Positions 47,026-58,300 of a stretch of 64,000 bases of DNA are shown here, one piece after another. The DNA lies in assembly GCA_963971305.1 (NCBI GenBank), contig OZ020303.1:17667184-17731183 (forward strand), given 5' to 3'. This stretch comes from Arcuatula senhousia. Lineage: Eukaryota; Mollusca; Bivalvia; Mytilida; Mytilidae. A model generated the notes under the pieces. That model was not told the origin of the DNA. It saw only the letters and a list, made by a program, of their open reading frames with translations, and did no database searches. Numbering within the stretch: the stretch's first letter is position 1; each line of letters starts with the position of its first letter. The translations under genes and the position numbers were made by a program.

Positions 47026-47461
47026 TGTCCAGAGCAATTGGCTATTCATATTGAGCCTAAAGCATACATGGTTTGACATGTTGTGGTTGTATCATGCTGT
47101 GCTCGTCAAAGCTTTTTAGTAGTAATAGCTTTGCTTAGCTATCACTTAGCTTTTGAACTTTTGAACTGGATTACCTGTATGTTTTAGTATGGTAATTACA
47201 TATGTAGTTGCTCAAAAAGTTGGGGCCTTTAATTCTATAATAATGTTTAGAGCATACTTTTTACAGCTACCTTTCCTTACTAGACTTTCTTGGCTTACTT
47301 TGTTAACATGGTTTTTGGGACCATATTCAATCTATTTTTGGGATTGACTGAGTTATGTACATATTTGTTTCATCCGATTTTGTTTTGATTCAATGATGTA
47401 AATAATTATTTATTAGCCAGCTTCTGAATGTATTATAAATTATTGATTTCAGAGTAATAAA

Positions 47462-48017
47462 GTATTACATCTCAAACACTTTTGATATCATACAATATAG
47501 AAATGCACCTTCTCAACCAAATAGAGAAAAATGTAAGATACTCAATATTTTTTTGATTATTTACCGGTACCTGTGTCAGTTTGTTTTTAGATAGTTGATT
47601 CTACAAAGTAAGGACCACATAGTGTTCAGGTCTGTTTGTCTGTCAGTCCCAAATGTTACAAGATGGGGCAGTGTCTTTTGGTCATATTCTTGTTTATGGT
47701 TACTATAGTTACTGAACTTTCATAAGGTATAATTTTTCTGATTGGTCCATCAGTCATCTTTTGTGAATCTGCTCAACAGATTTTATTGAAAGTTGGTATA
47801 AAGTAATACATGTATATAGTTGTGCATATTATTAAGAAATTGTGATAGGATAGTTTTTTTTTGGAAGTTATTGCCCTTTCAAATTCGAAATTAATAACAA
47901 TTGTCAGGGCAACTCCTCTGGCACTTCTCAGCTGATTTAAATAAAAATTAATATAGGTACATCACACTGGTATATATTTGTGCATATCACTAGGAAATAA
48001 TCATCATATAATTTTAC
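47462..48017. other. Intergenic, nothing recognised
   Basis: About 550 bases between PCMTD and a repeat block; contains two weak copies of an ATTGCCCTTTCAAATT-type repeat phrase but no gene. Confidence 0.45.
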
Positions 48018-49955
48018 ATGTAACTTTTTATGTTAAGGTTTTATGAGCATCTCCATATCTTAAGAACTATAAGTAATAGGTTGAGAATTTGCCCAAGTAG
48101 TAGCTTAGCACAGTTGCATCCCCATCTTTTGACCTTGACCTTCTGGTTGAATGACAGACAATTTTCAATACATAAAAAAAAAAAAAACAATTTAAAGGTT
48201 TTATGAGCACCTCCATATCTCAAGAAATTAGTAATAGGTTGTAATACACATGTACTTGGTATGCATATGCCTAAGTAGTAGCTTAGCACAGTTGCATCCT
48301 TATCTTTTGACCTTGACCATGACCTTCTTGTAGAATGACTTATTTCAATACATAATTTTAAGGTTTAATGAGCACCTCCATATCTCAAGAAATATGTTCT
48401 TGTTTGATAAAACTTTGTATGAAAATTATGCCTCAGTATAAGCTTAGAACTGTTGCAGCCCCATCTTTTGACCTTGATTTGCTGGTTTAATGACTTGCAC
48501 AATTTTCAATACATAGAATAGCAATGAGAGGTAACTATAAATTTTACATGTATGAATTTGATATGCTTATTCATCAGTGCTAGACTGTTATCTGCATCCT
48601 CATCTTTTGACCCTGGGTTTGATATTTAGCTCACCTGGCCGAAGGCCATGTGAGCTTATGCCATTACTATGCGTCTGTTGTCGTCCGTCGTCTGTAAATA
48701 ATTTCAAAAATCTTCCCCTCTGAAACCACTGAACCAAGTTGGCTGAAACTTTGTAGGAATGATATATGACATGTTGTTTATAAACGATCCTCATTTAAAA
48801 TTAATCTGATGAAAAACATGGCTGCCGTTATTAAAAATAGACCAGGGGGGGTCAGACTACTGTTTTTTGGCTTGTAAATGAAAAAGTATAAGAGATAGAT
48901 GAAATCTGATGCCACCTTGCTGCTTCAGCATCAAAAGCTCTACAAAAGTCCTCATTGGGTCGAAGTTGTCAGATGACCCTTTATAGGAGTTACGGCCCCT
49001 TAAAGGTGAAAAATAGCATTTTTTCATGTTTTTGGCTTATAGAAGGAAAACTATTACAGATAGAAAAAAGTTGTTGCTTGCTTCAATGTTCAGCTCATTA
49101 AGCTCTGCTAAAGTCTCCATAGGGTTGAAGTTGTCAGATGACCCCTTATAGCAGTTACAGCCACTATAATAACAGTTTTTTCAAGTTTTTGGCCTATGGA
49201 ATGAAAACTATAGCAGATAGAGAGAAGCTGTTACTTGCTTAAATGTTCAGCTCATAAAGCTCTACAAAAGTCTCCATAAGATCAAAGTTGTCAGATAACC
49301 TTTTATAGGGGTAGCAGCCCTTAAAATGACATTTTTTCATGTTTTTTGTCTATAGAACGAAAACTATAGCAGATAGAGAAAAGCTGATGCTTGCTTCAAT
49401 GTTCAGTTCATTTACCTCTACAATAGTCTTCATATGATCAAAGTTGTCAGATATCCTCTTATAGGGGTTACGGCCCCTAAAATAACGTTTTTTTTTTAAT
49501 GTTTTTGGCCTATAGAATGAAAACTACAGCAGATAGAGAAAAGCTGTTACTTGCTTAAATGTTCAGTTCATTAAGCTTTATAAAATTTTCATAGGGTCGA
49601 GGTTGTCAGATGACCTCTTAAAGGGTTTATGACCCCTAAAATAATATTTAATGATGATTTGGGCCTATGGCTACAGAATGAAAACTATAGTAGATAGAGA
49701 AAAGCTGTTACTTGCTTAAATGTTCAGCTCATTTAGCTCTAGAAAAGTCTTTCTAGGGTCGACATCAAGACCAGGTGAGCGATTCAGGCTCTTGGCAGCC
49801 TCTTGTATATTTAAGTGACTCTGCTATTTTACATCGGTATTTTGAGGTACAGGTACATTTTTTTTCTTAACAGATGATTAATTCAAGATGAATACTATGG
49901 TATTCTAATGGCGCTGTGCCGGCAGGGGATACATACTTTAGTGTTAACTCTGCAA
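48018..49955 (-). mobile_element. Family D element, inverted (D5), interrupted by family A
   Basis: Units of about 170 bp with GAGCACCTCCATATCTCAAG and GTAGCTTAGCACAGTTGCAT run from 48018 to 48624. The family-A element 48625-49806 is inserted. The D terminus GGCAGGGGATACATACTTTA then GTGTTAACTCTG appears at 49920-49952. Confidence 0.68.
48625..49806 (-). mobile_element. Family A element, inverted (copy A4)
   Basis: Left end TTTAGCTCACCTGGCC, loop GAA, GGCCATGTGAGCT; right end ACCAGGTGAGCGATTCAGGC then TCTTGGCAGCCTCTTGT. About six diverged units with CTTGCTTAAATGTTCAGCTC and AGTTGTCAGATGACC. The hairpin stem is changed on both sides (GGCC/GGCC) relative to other copies. Confidence 0.85.
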
Positions 49956-49975
49956 ATGATTCAAAACCAATCTAC

Positions 49976-50168
49976 TGCTATAATATAAGAGGTCTCATAC
50001 TTCGACACTCCTATAATATAAGAGGTCTCATACTTCGACACTCCTATAATATAAGAGGTCTCATACTTCGACACTCCTATAATATAAGAGGTCTCATACT
50101 TCGACACTCTTATAATATAAGAGGTCTCATACTTCGACACTCCTATAATATAAGAGGTCTCATACTTC
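49976..50168. repeat. 33-bp tandem repeat, 6 copies
   Basis: TATAATATAAGAGGTCTCAT followed by ACTTCGACACTCC repeats at exactly 33-bp spacing (49979, 50012, 50045, 50078, 50111, 50144) with almost no divergence, so it is recent or still homogenised. Both strands are open (11-residue repeats), hence the spurious ORFs 49916-50173 and 49961-50296. Confidence 0.95.
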
Positions 50169-50689
50169 GTTAGGGTGGCAACAAGTCCAAAAATAGTATG
50201 CCGTCCAACCTCCGATGTTGTAGGAGTAAAAACCAGTCTAGTTATTCTCATAGTAAGACCTTCTTCTGGACTCAAATAATTAAAGTGTTGCATCATTACA
50301 CAGAAGGGGTAACAAACAATGTATTAGTTGTAATTTTCTCCCCTGTGTCAACTTGCATTAGAATTAACTTGTTTCGGCAAACCTAATTTTGACTAAATTA
50401 CCAAATTTATTGAGTTACTTAATGAAACTTGTAAAAAGTGATGGAATGGCTGGAGGTAACTTGACTATAAAATGAAAGGAAAACAGTCAATAGAGGTTCA
50501 AAACAACTTCCCAAATATATCTTTATCATTAAAAATTTGAGACTCAAACAAAAAAATCTTTAAGCTAATTCTACAAGTGATAACCCAACTCCCAAAATTT
50601 TGCCTTAGAAAAAAAACCATTCTGAGAGTATTGCAAAACAATACAGTCATCTACTGGCCTCATATTTCAGTCACTGGTGATTTATGAAA

Positions 50690-52840
50690 GAAATTCAAAC
50701 CTCAACTTAATCAGTTCATTATCTACAGAGATGAAAATAAAATTTCAAAGAGCCATAACTCATGCAAAATTTGCGGATGGAAATGAAACATAAACTTGAT
50801 ATGTAACTCATCATGGTAGACTTACAAACCTAAAGTCAGTTCATTATCTACAAGCATTTAGTAACAAGAGGCTCCCAGGAGCCTGAATCGCTCACCTGGT
50901 CTTGATGTTGACCCTATACTTTTGTAGAGCTAAATGAGCTGAACATTTAAGCAAGCAACAGCTCTTCTCTACCTGCAATAGTTTTCATTCTGTAGGCCAA
51001 AAACATGAAAAATCGCTTTTTCAGGGGCCGTAACCCCTATAAGAGGTCATCTGACAACTTCGACCCTATGGAGAATTTTGTAGAGCTAAATGAGCTGAAC
51101 ATTTAAGCAAGCAACAGCTTTTCTCTACCTGCAATAGTTTTCATTCTGTAGGCCAAAAACATGAAAAATAGCTTTTTCAAGGGCCGTAACCCCTATAAGG
51201 GGTCATCTGACAACTTCGACCCTATGGAGAATTTTGTAGAGCTAAATGAGCTGAACATTTAAGCAAGCAACAGCTAATCTCTATGTGCAATAGTTTCCAT
51301 TCTGTAGGACAAAAACATGAAAAAACGCTATTTTTCAAGGGCCGTAACCCCTATAAGGAGTCATCTGACAACTTCGACCCTATGGAGACTTTCGTAGAGC
51401 TAAATGAGCTAAATATTTAAGCAAGCAACAGCTCATCTCTATCTGCAATAGTTTTCATTCTGTAGGCCAAAAACATGAAAAATGGCTATTTTTCACCTTT
51501 AAGGGGCTGTAACTCCTATAAGGGGTCATCTGACAACTTCGACCCTATGGAGACTTTTGTAGAGCTAAATGAGCTTAACATTTAAGCAAGCAACAGCTAA
51601 TCTCTATCTGCAATAGTTTTCATTCTGTAGGCCAAAAACATGAAAAATGGCTATTTTTCACCTTTAAGGGGCCGTAACCCCTATAAGGGGTCATCTGACA
51701 ACTTCGACCCTATGGAGACTTTCGTAGAGCTAAATGAGCTAAACATTTAAGCAAGCAACAGCTAATCTCTATCTGCAATAGTTTTCATTCTGTAAGCCAA
51801 AAACATGAAAAAATGCAATTTTTCACCTTTAAGGGGCCATAACCCCTATAAAGGGTCATCTGACAACTTTGAACAAATGGAGACATTAGTAGAGCTTTTG
51901 ATGCTGAATCAGTAGCGTGGCCTCAGATTTCCTCTATCTCTTATACTTTTTGATTTATAAGCCAAAAACAGTAGTCTGACCCCCCTAGTCTATTTTTAGT
52001 AATGGCGGCCATGTTTTTTGACAGATCAAAAATCGAAACACAAGTTTGGTGCAGGACACCCTAAGGATCAATCATACCAAGTTTCATTCAATTCTGTTCA
52101 GTAGTTTCAGAGGAGAAGATTTTTGAAAAATTGTTAACGGACGACGACGACGACGACGGACGCCAAGTGATGGCAATAGCTCACATGGACCTTTGGTCCA
52201 GGTGAGCTAAAAAGTGCAGAAAACTGAAAATTTGAGTGAATTTTCAAAGTTCAAAGGGCCATAACTCCTGTAAAAATTTGTGGGACAGGCACGTTACTTC
52301 AACTTGATCTGTAACTCATCATGGTAGACTCACACCAAAAACCAGTTCATTATCCATAAGCATTTAGAAAACAAGAGCAGGAATACTGAAATTTCAAAGT
52401 TCAAAGTGCCATTGCTCCCGTAAAATTGGTGGAACTGCATGAGACTCGAACTTGATCTCTAACTCATCATGTTGACCTTACATACCAAAAATCAGTTCAC
52501 TATTTATAAACGTTTAGAAAAATGTGCAGAAAACAGAAATTTCTGTGAATTTTCAAAGTTCAAAGGGCCATAACTCCCGTAAAAATTGGGAACCAGCACA
52601 AAACTCAAACTTGATCTGTAATTCATCATGGTTAACTTACATACCAAAAATCATATAATTATCTTGAAGTGTTTCTGTGAATTTTCAATGTTCAAAGGGC
52701 CATAACTCCCGTAAAATTTGGGGACTGGCACATAACTGAAACTTGATTTTTAACTCATCATGGTAGACTCACAGAAAAACATATCATTATCTATAAGTGT
52801 TTAGACAAAAGTGGGGAAAACTGAGGCATGACTAAAGTCA
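50690..52840 (+). repeat. Tandem repeat family I, split by a family-A insertion
   Basis: Units of about 150 bp with CAAAGGGCCATAACTCCYGT, AACTTGATCTGTAACTCATC and ATGGTAGACT lie at 50690-50862 and 52214-52840. The family-A element 50863-52213 interrupts them after AAGCATTTAG. Confidence 0.7.
50863..52213 (+). mobile_element. Family A element with about 6 tandem units and intact ends (A5)
   Basis: Starts AACAAGAGGCTCCCAGGAGC, contains six AAGCAAGCAACAGC units and the single GGCGGCCATGTT part, a (ACGACGACGACGG) tract, the terminal palindrome (here GGACC, loop TTT, GGTCC) and CTAAAAA. Confidence 0.9.
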
Positions 52841-52917
52841 GTAAGAAAACATCATTTGAAACCTGTAATCTAACAATGAGACATAAGGGCTCCAGAAGAA
52901 ATAGGCCAGAAATATCC

Positions 52918-53170
52918 ACAAGAGTGACCACATAAAGTATGTCTGGTCTGTCAGCATCACTACAGAACTCACTGAAAGTCTATATAGGTTCTGAGAAAGA
53001 GAAGAAAATTAAGGTCAAAGTTATGTAGCAGGTGACAGAATAGCATTTAACCACCAAGAATTATCAATGGACCAATGTATAGTGGTTGTAGATATATTAT
53101 TCATTGAGAAACAGACTAAACTCAGGTACTATACTTTTTAAGAAATTTGTCATATTAGGTGAGACAAAAA
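52918..53170 (+). mobile_element. Family D element, short copy (D6)
   Basis: Starts ACAAGAGTGACCACATAAAG then TATGTCTGGTCTGTCAGC, matches D2 for the first 200 bases (AGCATTTAACCA, TTGAGAAACAGACTAAA) and ends GGTGAGACAAAAAC. Confidence 0.65.
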
Positions 53171-53268
53171 CCTTTAACAAAATCCTACCTTGAAATTTCC
53201 AATAGACAGACAAAGTGAAACTAGTATGATAACACAAGGGTTAAAGACAAGCGATTTAATTTCAAGCA

Positions 53269-54920
53269 TTTATTTGTTAAAAATATTGCACCTTTGTTCA
53301 CAATAGAAAATATTTTAAAATGACATAAAAGGTAATAACAAATTGGAATAAATAAATAAATAATAATAAAAATGGAATGATTAACAGGATATTGATATGA
53401 TTGATATAAATATCTAAATTAATGTCTTAACACGTCACACATAACATGTAAACATTTAAATATTATGATTACATAATAAAACAAACTTATATATGCCTAA
53501 GCATTTTAAGTGGAAATATCTATACATGGAATACTATATAAGAACATCCATAAATTAAATATCAAATAAATAATTAACAAACATCACATATATTAATATA
53601 CTATCTAATGATACATGAAATAACAAACTTATTGTAATGCAAGAATAAATAGACTGTCAAGCAGGTAAATGTGGCAGGTGTTAATTTTTTTTAATAATGA
53701 AGTAGTCGATCACTTTCTGCTTCATAACATTTGTATGAAGAACAATTGAACTGGTACATTGATTAAAAATAAGTTGGTTTTTTTTTCTTAATCATTTTAT
53801 TTTTGCACCTCTAAGGACCTTTCAAATATAGGAGAAAAGAGTCCCTGTGAAAATTAACCACTATATGGTATGTGCAATACCTAAATTGAGGAATTATTTT
53901 TGTGGAATGTAAATGGATTTTTGTTCATAGTATAGACAACATTTTTAAATATATTATTCTACATACATCCACAGACAACAATAAGTCCTTAACACAATGA
54001 TGTGCATTTTTGGCACAATTATTTGAGGGGTTATAGATTGAGCAAAATTTTTCTCCAAAAAGTTGAGCAATTATAGCCAAGTTCAAATTTAGATTCATGC
54101 AATTATAAATGCAAGAACAAAATCAAACCCTTATTCAAATATATTAAATATATAGTTTTCATTCATATAAAAAAGATCTATTTAATTAATAAACTCAATT
54201 ATAAATGTATGAAATGTTTTGACAAAAATCTAATACTGATAAAAAAGCTTTTATTTTCAATTGTGGTTTATCATGAATATCATAATTGTTCTGACAGCTA
54301 GATACTGTAAACATACTTATTTCATGAGGTATAAATTTTAATGGATTTTGCAATCAGACATCTTTCATGAACCTACATACCAGCAAAAAGAAATAACTAT
54401 GTATGAAATTAGTAAACTGCTCAATAGAATGAGGGAAATTAAATACCTAGAACTTGGGTAAAATTGCAAAATCCCGAAAATAAGTACCCACAAACATAAG
54501 CATGTTTACAGTAATCAAATGATTAAAATAACATGTAGTGATCTGGCATTGCTATAGCCTAATATAAACAAAATCTATATCTAATTATAGAAAAAATACA
54601 TGTATTTAATGGTACTGAATGAAATAGTTTAAACATGTTCATGAAAATGTTATAGCACCTTAAAGACTGGACATCTTTTGAATAAAAAAAAATTGTAGGC
54701 ATTTTCAAATGAGAAACCAATTATGTTACTTTGGTATTTAATAAATACACTCAAATGTGATTACTTATGATTTTTTATAACATCTTATTGACTTGGAGTT
54801 CTAAGCTTGTATAAATCTTTACAACACATTCTAAAAATAAAAAATCAATTTTCTAATCAGAAAGAAAATATAAAAGACTTTCATAATAAAAAGTAACAGA
54901 TCTTATTTTTATTATCAGCT
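53269..54920 (-). other. MYT1: Putative 3' UTR of the MYT-like gene
   Basis: Between the stop codon at 54921-54923 and a minus-strand AATAAA at 53269-53274 the sequence is AT-rich, repeat-poor and has no ORF. Its repeat-poverty, against the dense repeats to its left, fits a transcribed 3' UTR. Confidence 0.5.
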
Positions 54921-55300
54921 TCATGCTACCTTAATTTCAGAAACAGCTAAATTTATAGGGCTACCTTGTACCATGCCACTATTACTGAAACACAAGGTTT
55001 GGATTTGATTGATACATTCCTCTAGATTGTCTTCATTGATGAGGGACGTGTTAAGATGGGGAACATTTATCTGAGACAACACAGACAGGATTTGCCTCTT
55101 GAGTGTCTTCAAGTATTCATCCAGCATCTTGGTTTGGTCCTGGATGGCAATGTTCTCTTTTTCCTCCTGAAGAGCTTGGTTTTCCAAGGCGATGACCTCT
55201 GACCTCATTTTGGTGACCTCTTGATCTAAGATCATATTGGCTTCTTTTATCTTAGCTATGTCTCTATCTAATTGAAGGAACTCTTCATCATTGTTCAAGT
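54921..55300 (-). CDS. MYT1: MYT-like last exon: C-terminal coiled coil
   Basis: Encodes [20 protein letters not shown] and a heptad-rich helix of about 75 residues ([20 protein letters not shown]...), then [14 protein letters not shown] and [13 protein letters not shown]. The layout matches the MYT1L/ST18 C-terminus (coiled coil, then LPH and NEQNFDAYV), used for dimerisation and co-repressor contact. Stop TGA at 54921. Confidence 0.92.
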
Positions 55301-58300
55301 CTGAGGTAGAAAAATAACATTCATATAGGATCATTTAGTGGAAATAAAAACTTATCAAGAATAAAGATCAATATGTTTAAAAAAAATTCCAAAATGTAAT
55401 CCTTAAAAAGGGTTTGTTGTTACACATTACCCCCATAATTATTTATTGGTAATTAATTGTTAAGTAACTGCAATTGAAAACCTATATTTAGCTTGCTTTA
55501 ACTTTGTTAAAAATCTACATTTCTGTCGAAATAACAAATCAACATGACCCAATTCCATTGCAGATACTCTTTTTGATCATTAACCATTACAATTTATTAA
55601 TTCAAAAGGTTAGCATATCATATAAGCAGTTCCCTTGAAAACTGCAATGAAAACTGCCATATGATGCATAACCCCAAAGGACATAGGTTCAAAGTTGTCA
55701 CTTAGCAACATGTTTAGGGCAACATAATAAGCTTAGGTTTACCTTCTCCATTCTGTAGTTTGGTATGGATGATGGTTAATTCTGCTGGTGATAGTTTGGC
55801 TTTCTTCATGGCCTGTGTAGCTCTAGGACATCCAGATAAACTACGATGAGACAGAAAACTACCATTGGCATGTCCTGATCCATCACAACCTGGGGTAGGA
55901 CAACTGTCAAAAGAAAAAGACTGTTATTTATAATAATTTTAAAAAAATACAGATTTGTTTATAATACTTAAACAGGAAAAATTATATTATTTAGGGTTGT
56001 ACTGTTTTAATAATACCTTCAAAATCAGGAAAGACAAACACCCCAAAATAATAGATGGAATTGCATAAAATTCTCACTGTGTGCTCAAATGGTATTCCAT
56101 CATTTAAAAATATTGAACAAAAGGGCAACCTAATTAAATAGAAGTATTGGGTTGGTAAATGTGTGTATATACTTTTTTCTTATCCTTTACCGTGTAATTG
56201 TGATGAAAGGCTTATACAAACATATCAGCGTATGAGAGCATCTTTCTTTATTTTAGAGTTTCTCCAGAAAGTTACAGAAACAAATGCACAAATCTTGTTT
56301 CTGGTATCTAGACTTCTTTCTTGTCTTTAAACATTTATTCATTGGTAATTGGCAGCCTTTTTTATCATTAATTCACGAGACAAAGAAATTAAAAGCGTTC
56401 ATGACTCAAGTTGTACTTACACTATACCATCCATCTTTAAAGATTTGGCCAGTTCTGAATCGGGGCAGTCTAGACTAGCTAACAACTGTCGCTGTAACTT
56501 ATGCTTGTTTGCTAAAGGACATCCTGAGGCACTACAAGTAAATAAAATATTGTATAAGGTAAATAAAATGTAACAATTCTACTTTAATACAAAAACCATA
56601 CTAATATACCCCTGAATCAAAAAAATTGTAAACATTTCTTTCAACTAGATTCATTATATACAAGAGGCTCCCAGGAGCCTGAATCGCTTACCTGACATAT
56701 GTGCCTGAAGTAAAGGTTATAAGGCAAAATCTATTTAACGTTGAAAGGGTCATAAGATTAATAAAGGGGTCATCTGACAATATGGTGGATCTAAAGGTGC
56801 TGATCACTTTTGTTCTCAATCAAAATCTAAAAATCTGTCACCCTTTTTGAGTTATTTGCAAAAAAATGCAGTTTAACCTAATGTTCTATTTTTAGCCACA
56901 GCGGCCATGTTTTACAACCAATCAAAAATCCCCACAACAGTTCTATACACCTAATAATAATAAACAATAATACCAAGTTTGGTTCCATTTGGACTTAAAG
57001 TGTCAGAGGAGTTAACATTTTCAATATAAGGAAATGCAGTTAAAATGCTCAATTTTGACGTTCTAAGGGCAATAACTCCTAAAAGGAAAGGTCCTACAAC
57101 GTTGACCCTATTACATATTTTGTAGATCTTGATGTGCTTAACAGTATGCAATTTAAATTTCTCAAATATCTAGTATAGTTTTCAAGATATTGAGCTAAAC
57201 AGGTGCAAAATTTGCAAAAAATCCACAAAAAGGGCAATAACTCCTACATGGGTTGTTGGATTTTCTTCAAAATTTCAGAGCTGGTAGATCTTGAGGTGCT
57301 GATCACTTTTGTTCCCAATCAAAATTTTGTAATCTGTTACCGTTTTAGAGTTATTTGCAAAAAACTGCCATTTACCTCTATTTTTAGCCACAGCAGCCAT
57401 GTTTTACGACCAATCAAAAATCCCCACATCAGTTCTATACACCTAATGCTAATAAACAACTATACCAAGTTTGGTTCCATTTGGACTTAAAGTGTCAGAG
57501 GAGTTAACGTTTTCAATGTAATCAGGAAATGATGTTAAAATGCTAAATTTTGACGTTCTAAGGGCAATAACTCCTAAAAGGAAAGGTCCTACAACATTGA
57601 CCCTGTTACATATTTTGTAGATCTTGATGTGCTTAACAATATGCAATTTAAATTTCTCAAATATCTAGTATAGTTTTCAAGATATTGAGCTAAATAGGCA
57701 AAAAAATCCACAAAAAGGGCAATAACTCTTACATGGGTCGTTGGATTTTCTTCAAAATTTCAGGGTAGGTAGATCTTGAGGTGCTGATCACTTTTACCCT
57801 ATGCCAGAATTTTGATATCTGTAGCCGTTTTTGAGTTATTTGCAAAAAACTGCATTTTACCCCTATGTTCTATTTTTAGCCACGGCGGCCATGTTTTTTT
57901 AAAAATCAAAAATCCGAACGAATGTTTTGTAGGCCATACCCTAAAGATCAACTACACCAAGTTTGGTTTCAATTGGACTTATGGTGTCAGAGGAGTTAAC
58001 GTTTGAAAAAGTTTACGGACGGACGGACGACGGACGCCAAGTGACGCCAAAAGCTCACATGACCCTTCGGGTCAGGTGAGCTAATAACTAAGTCTGAAAG
58101 TCAATATTTTTTAGATCATAACTCTTGCATTTTGCTTTATAAAATCCTAGATTAAGTAGAAAAAAATAATATACTGTGAATAACTGACGAATAGGCATAG
58201 TGGGTTAGGTTGCAACTTAATTCTTTCATAAAGCTTTAGTTTTTTTTTTAAATATCCTGAGTACAGTCTTACACAAATATTTGTTAAATTTAAAATAAAA

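Larger units (their letters stand above)
45703..47461 (+). other. PCMTD1: PCMTD 3' UTR (putative), with poly(A) signals
   Basis: AATAAA occurs at 45920-45925, inside a MITE, and at 47456-47461. No other gene lies between. The region also carries a family-D fragment (46709-47025) and a family-E fragment (47029-47130), so the true end may be before 46.7 kb. Confidence 0.45.

Noticed and set aside
49916..50296. CRISPR-like array of 33-bp repeats
   Set aside because: The repeats are head to tail with no unique spacers, and the window is a eukaryotic genome.
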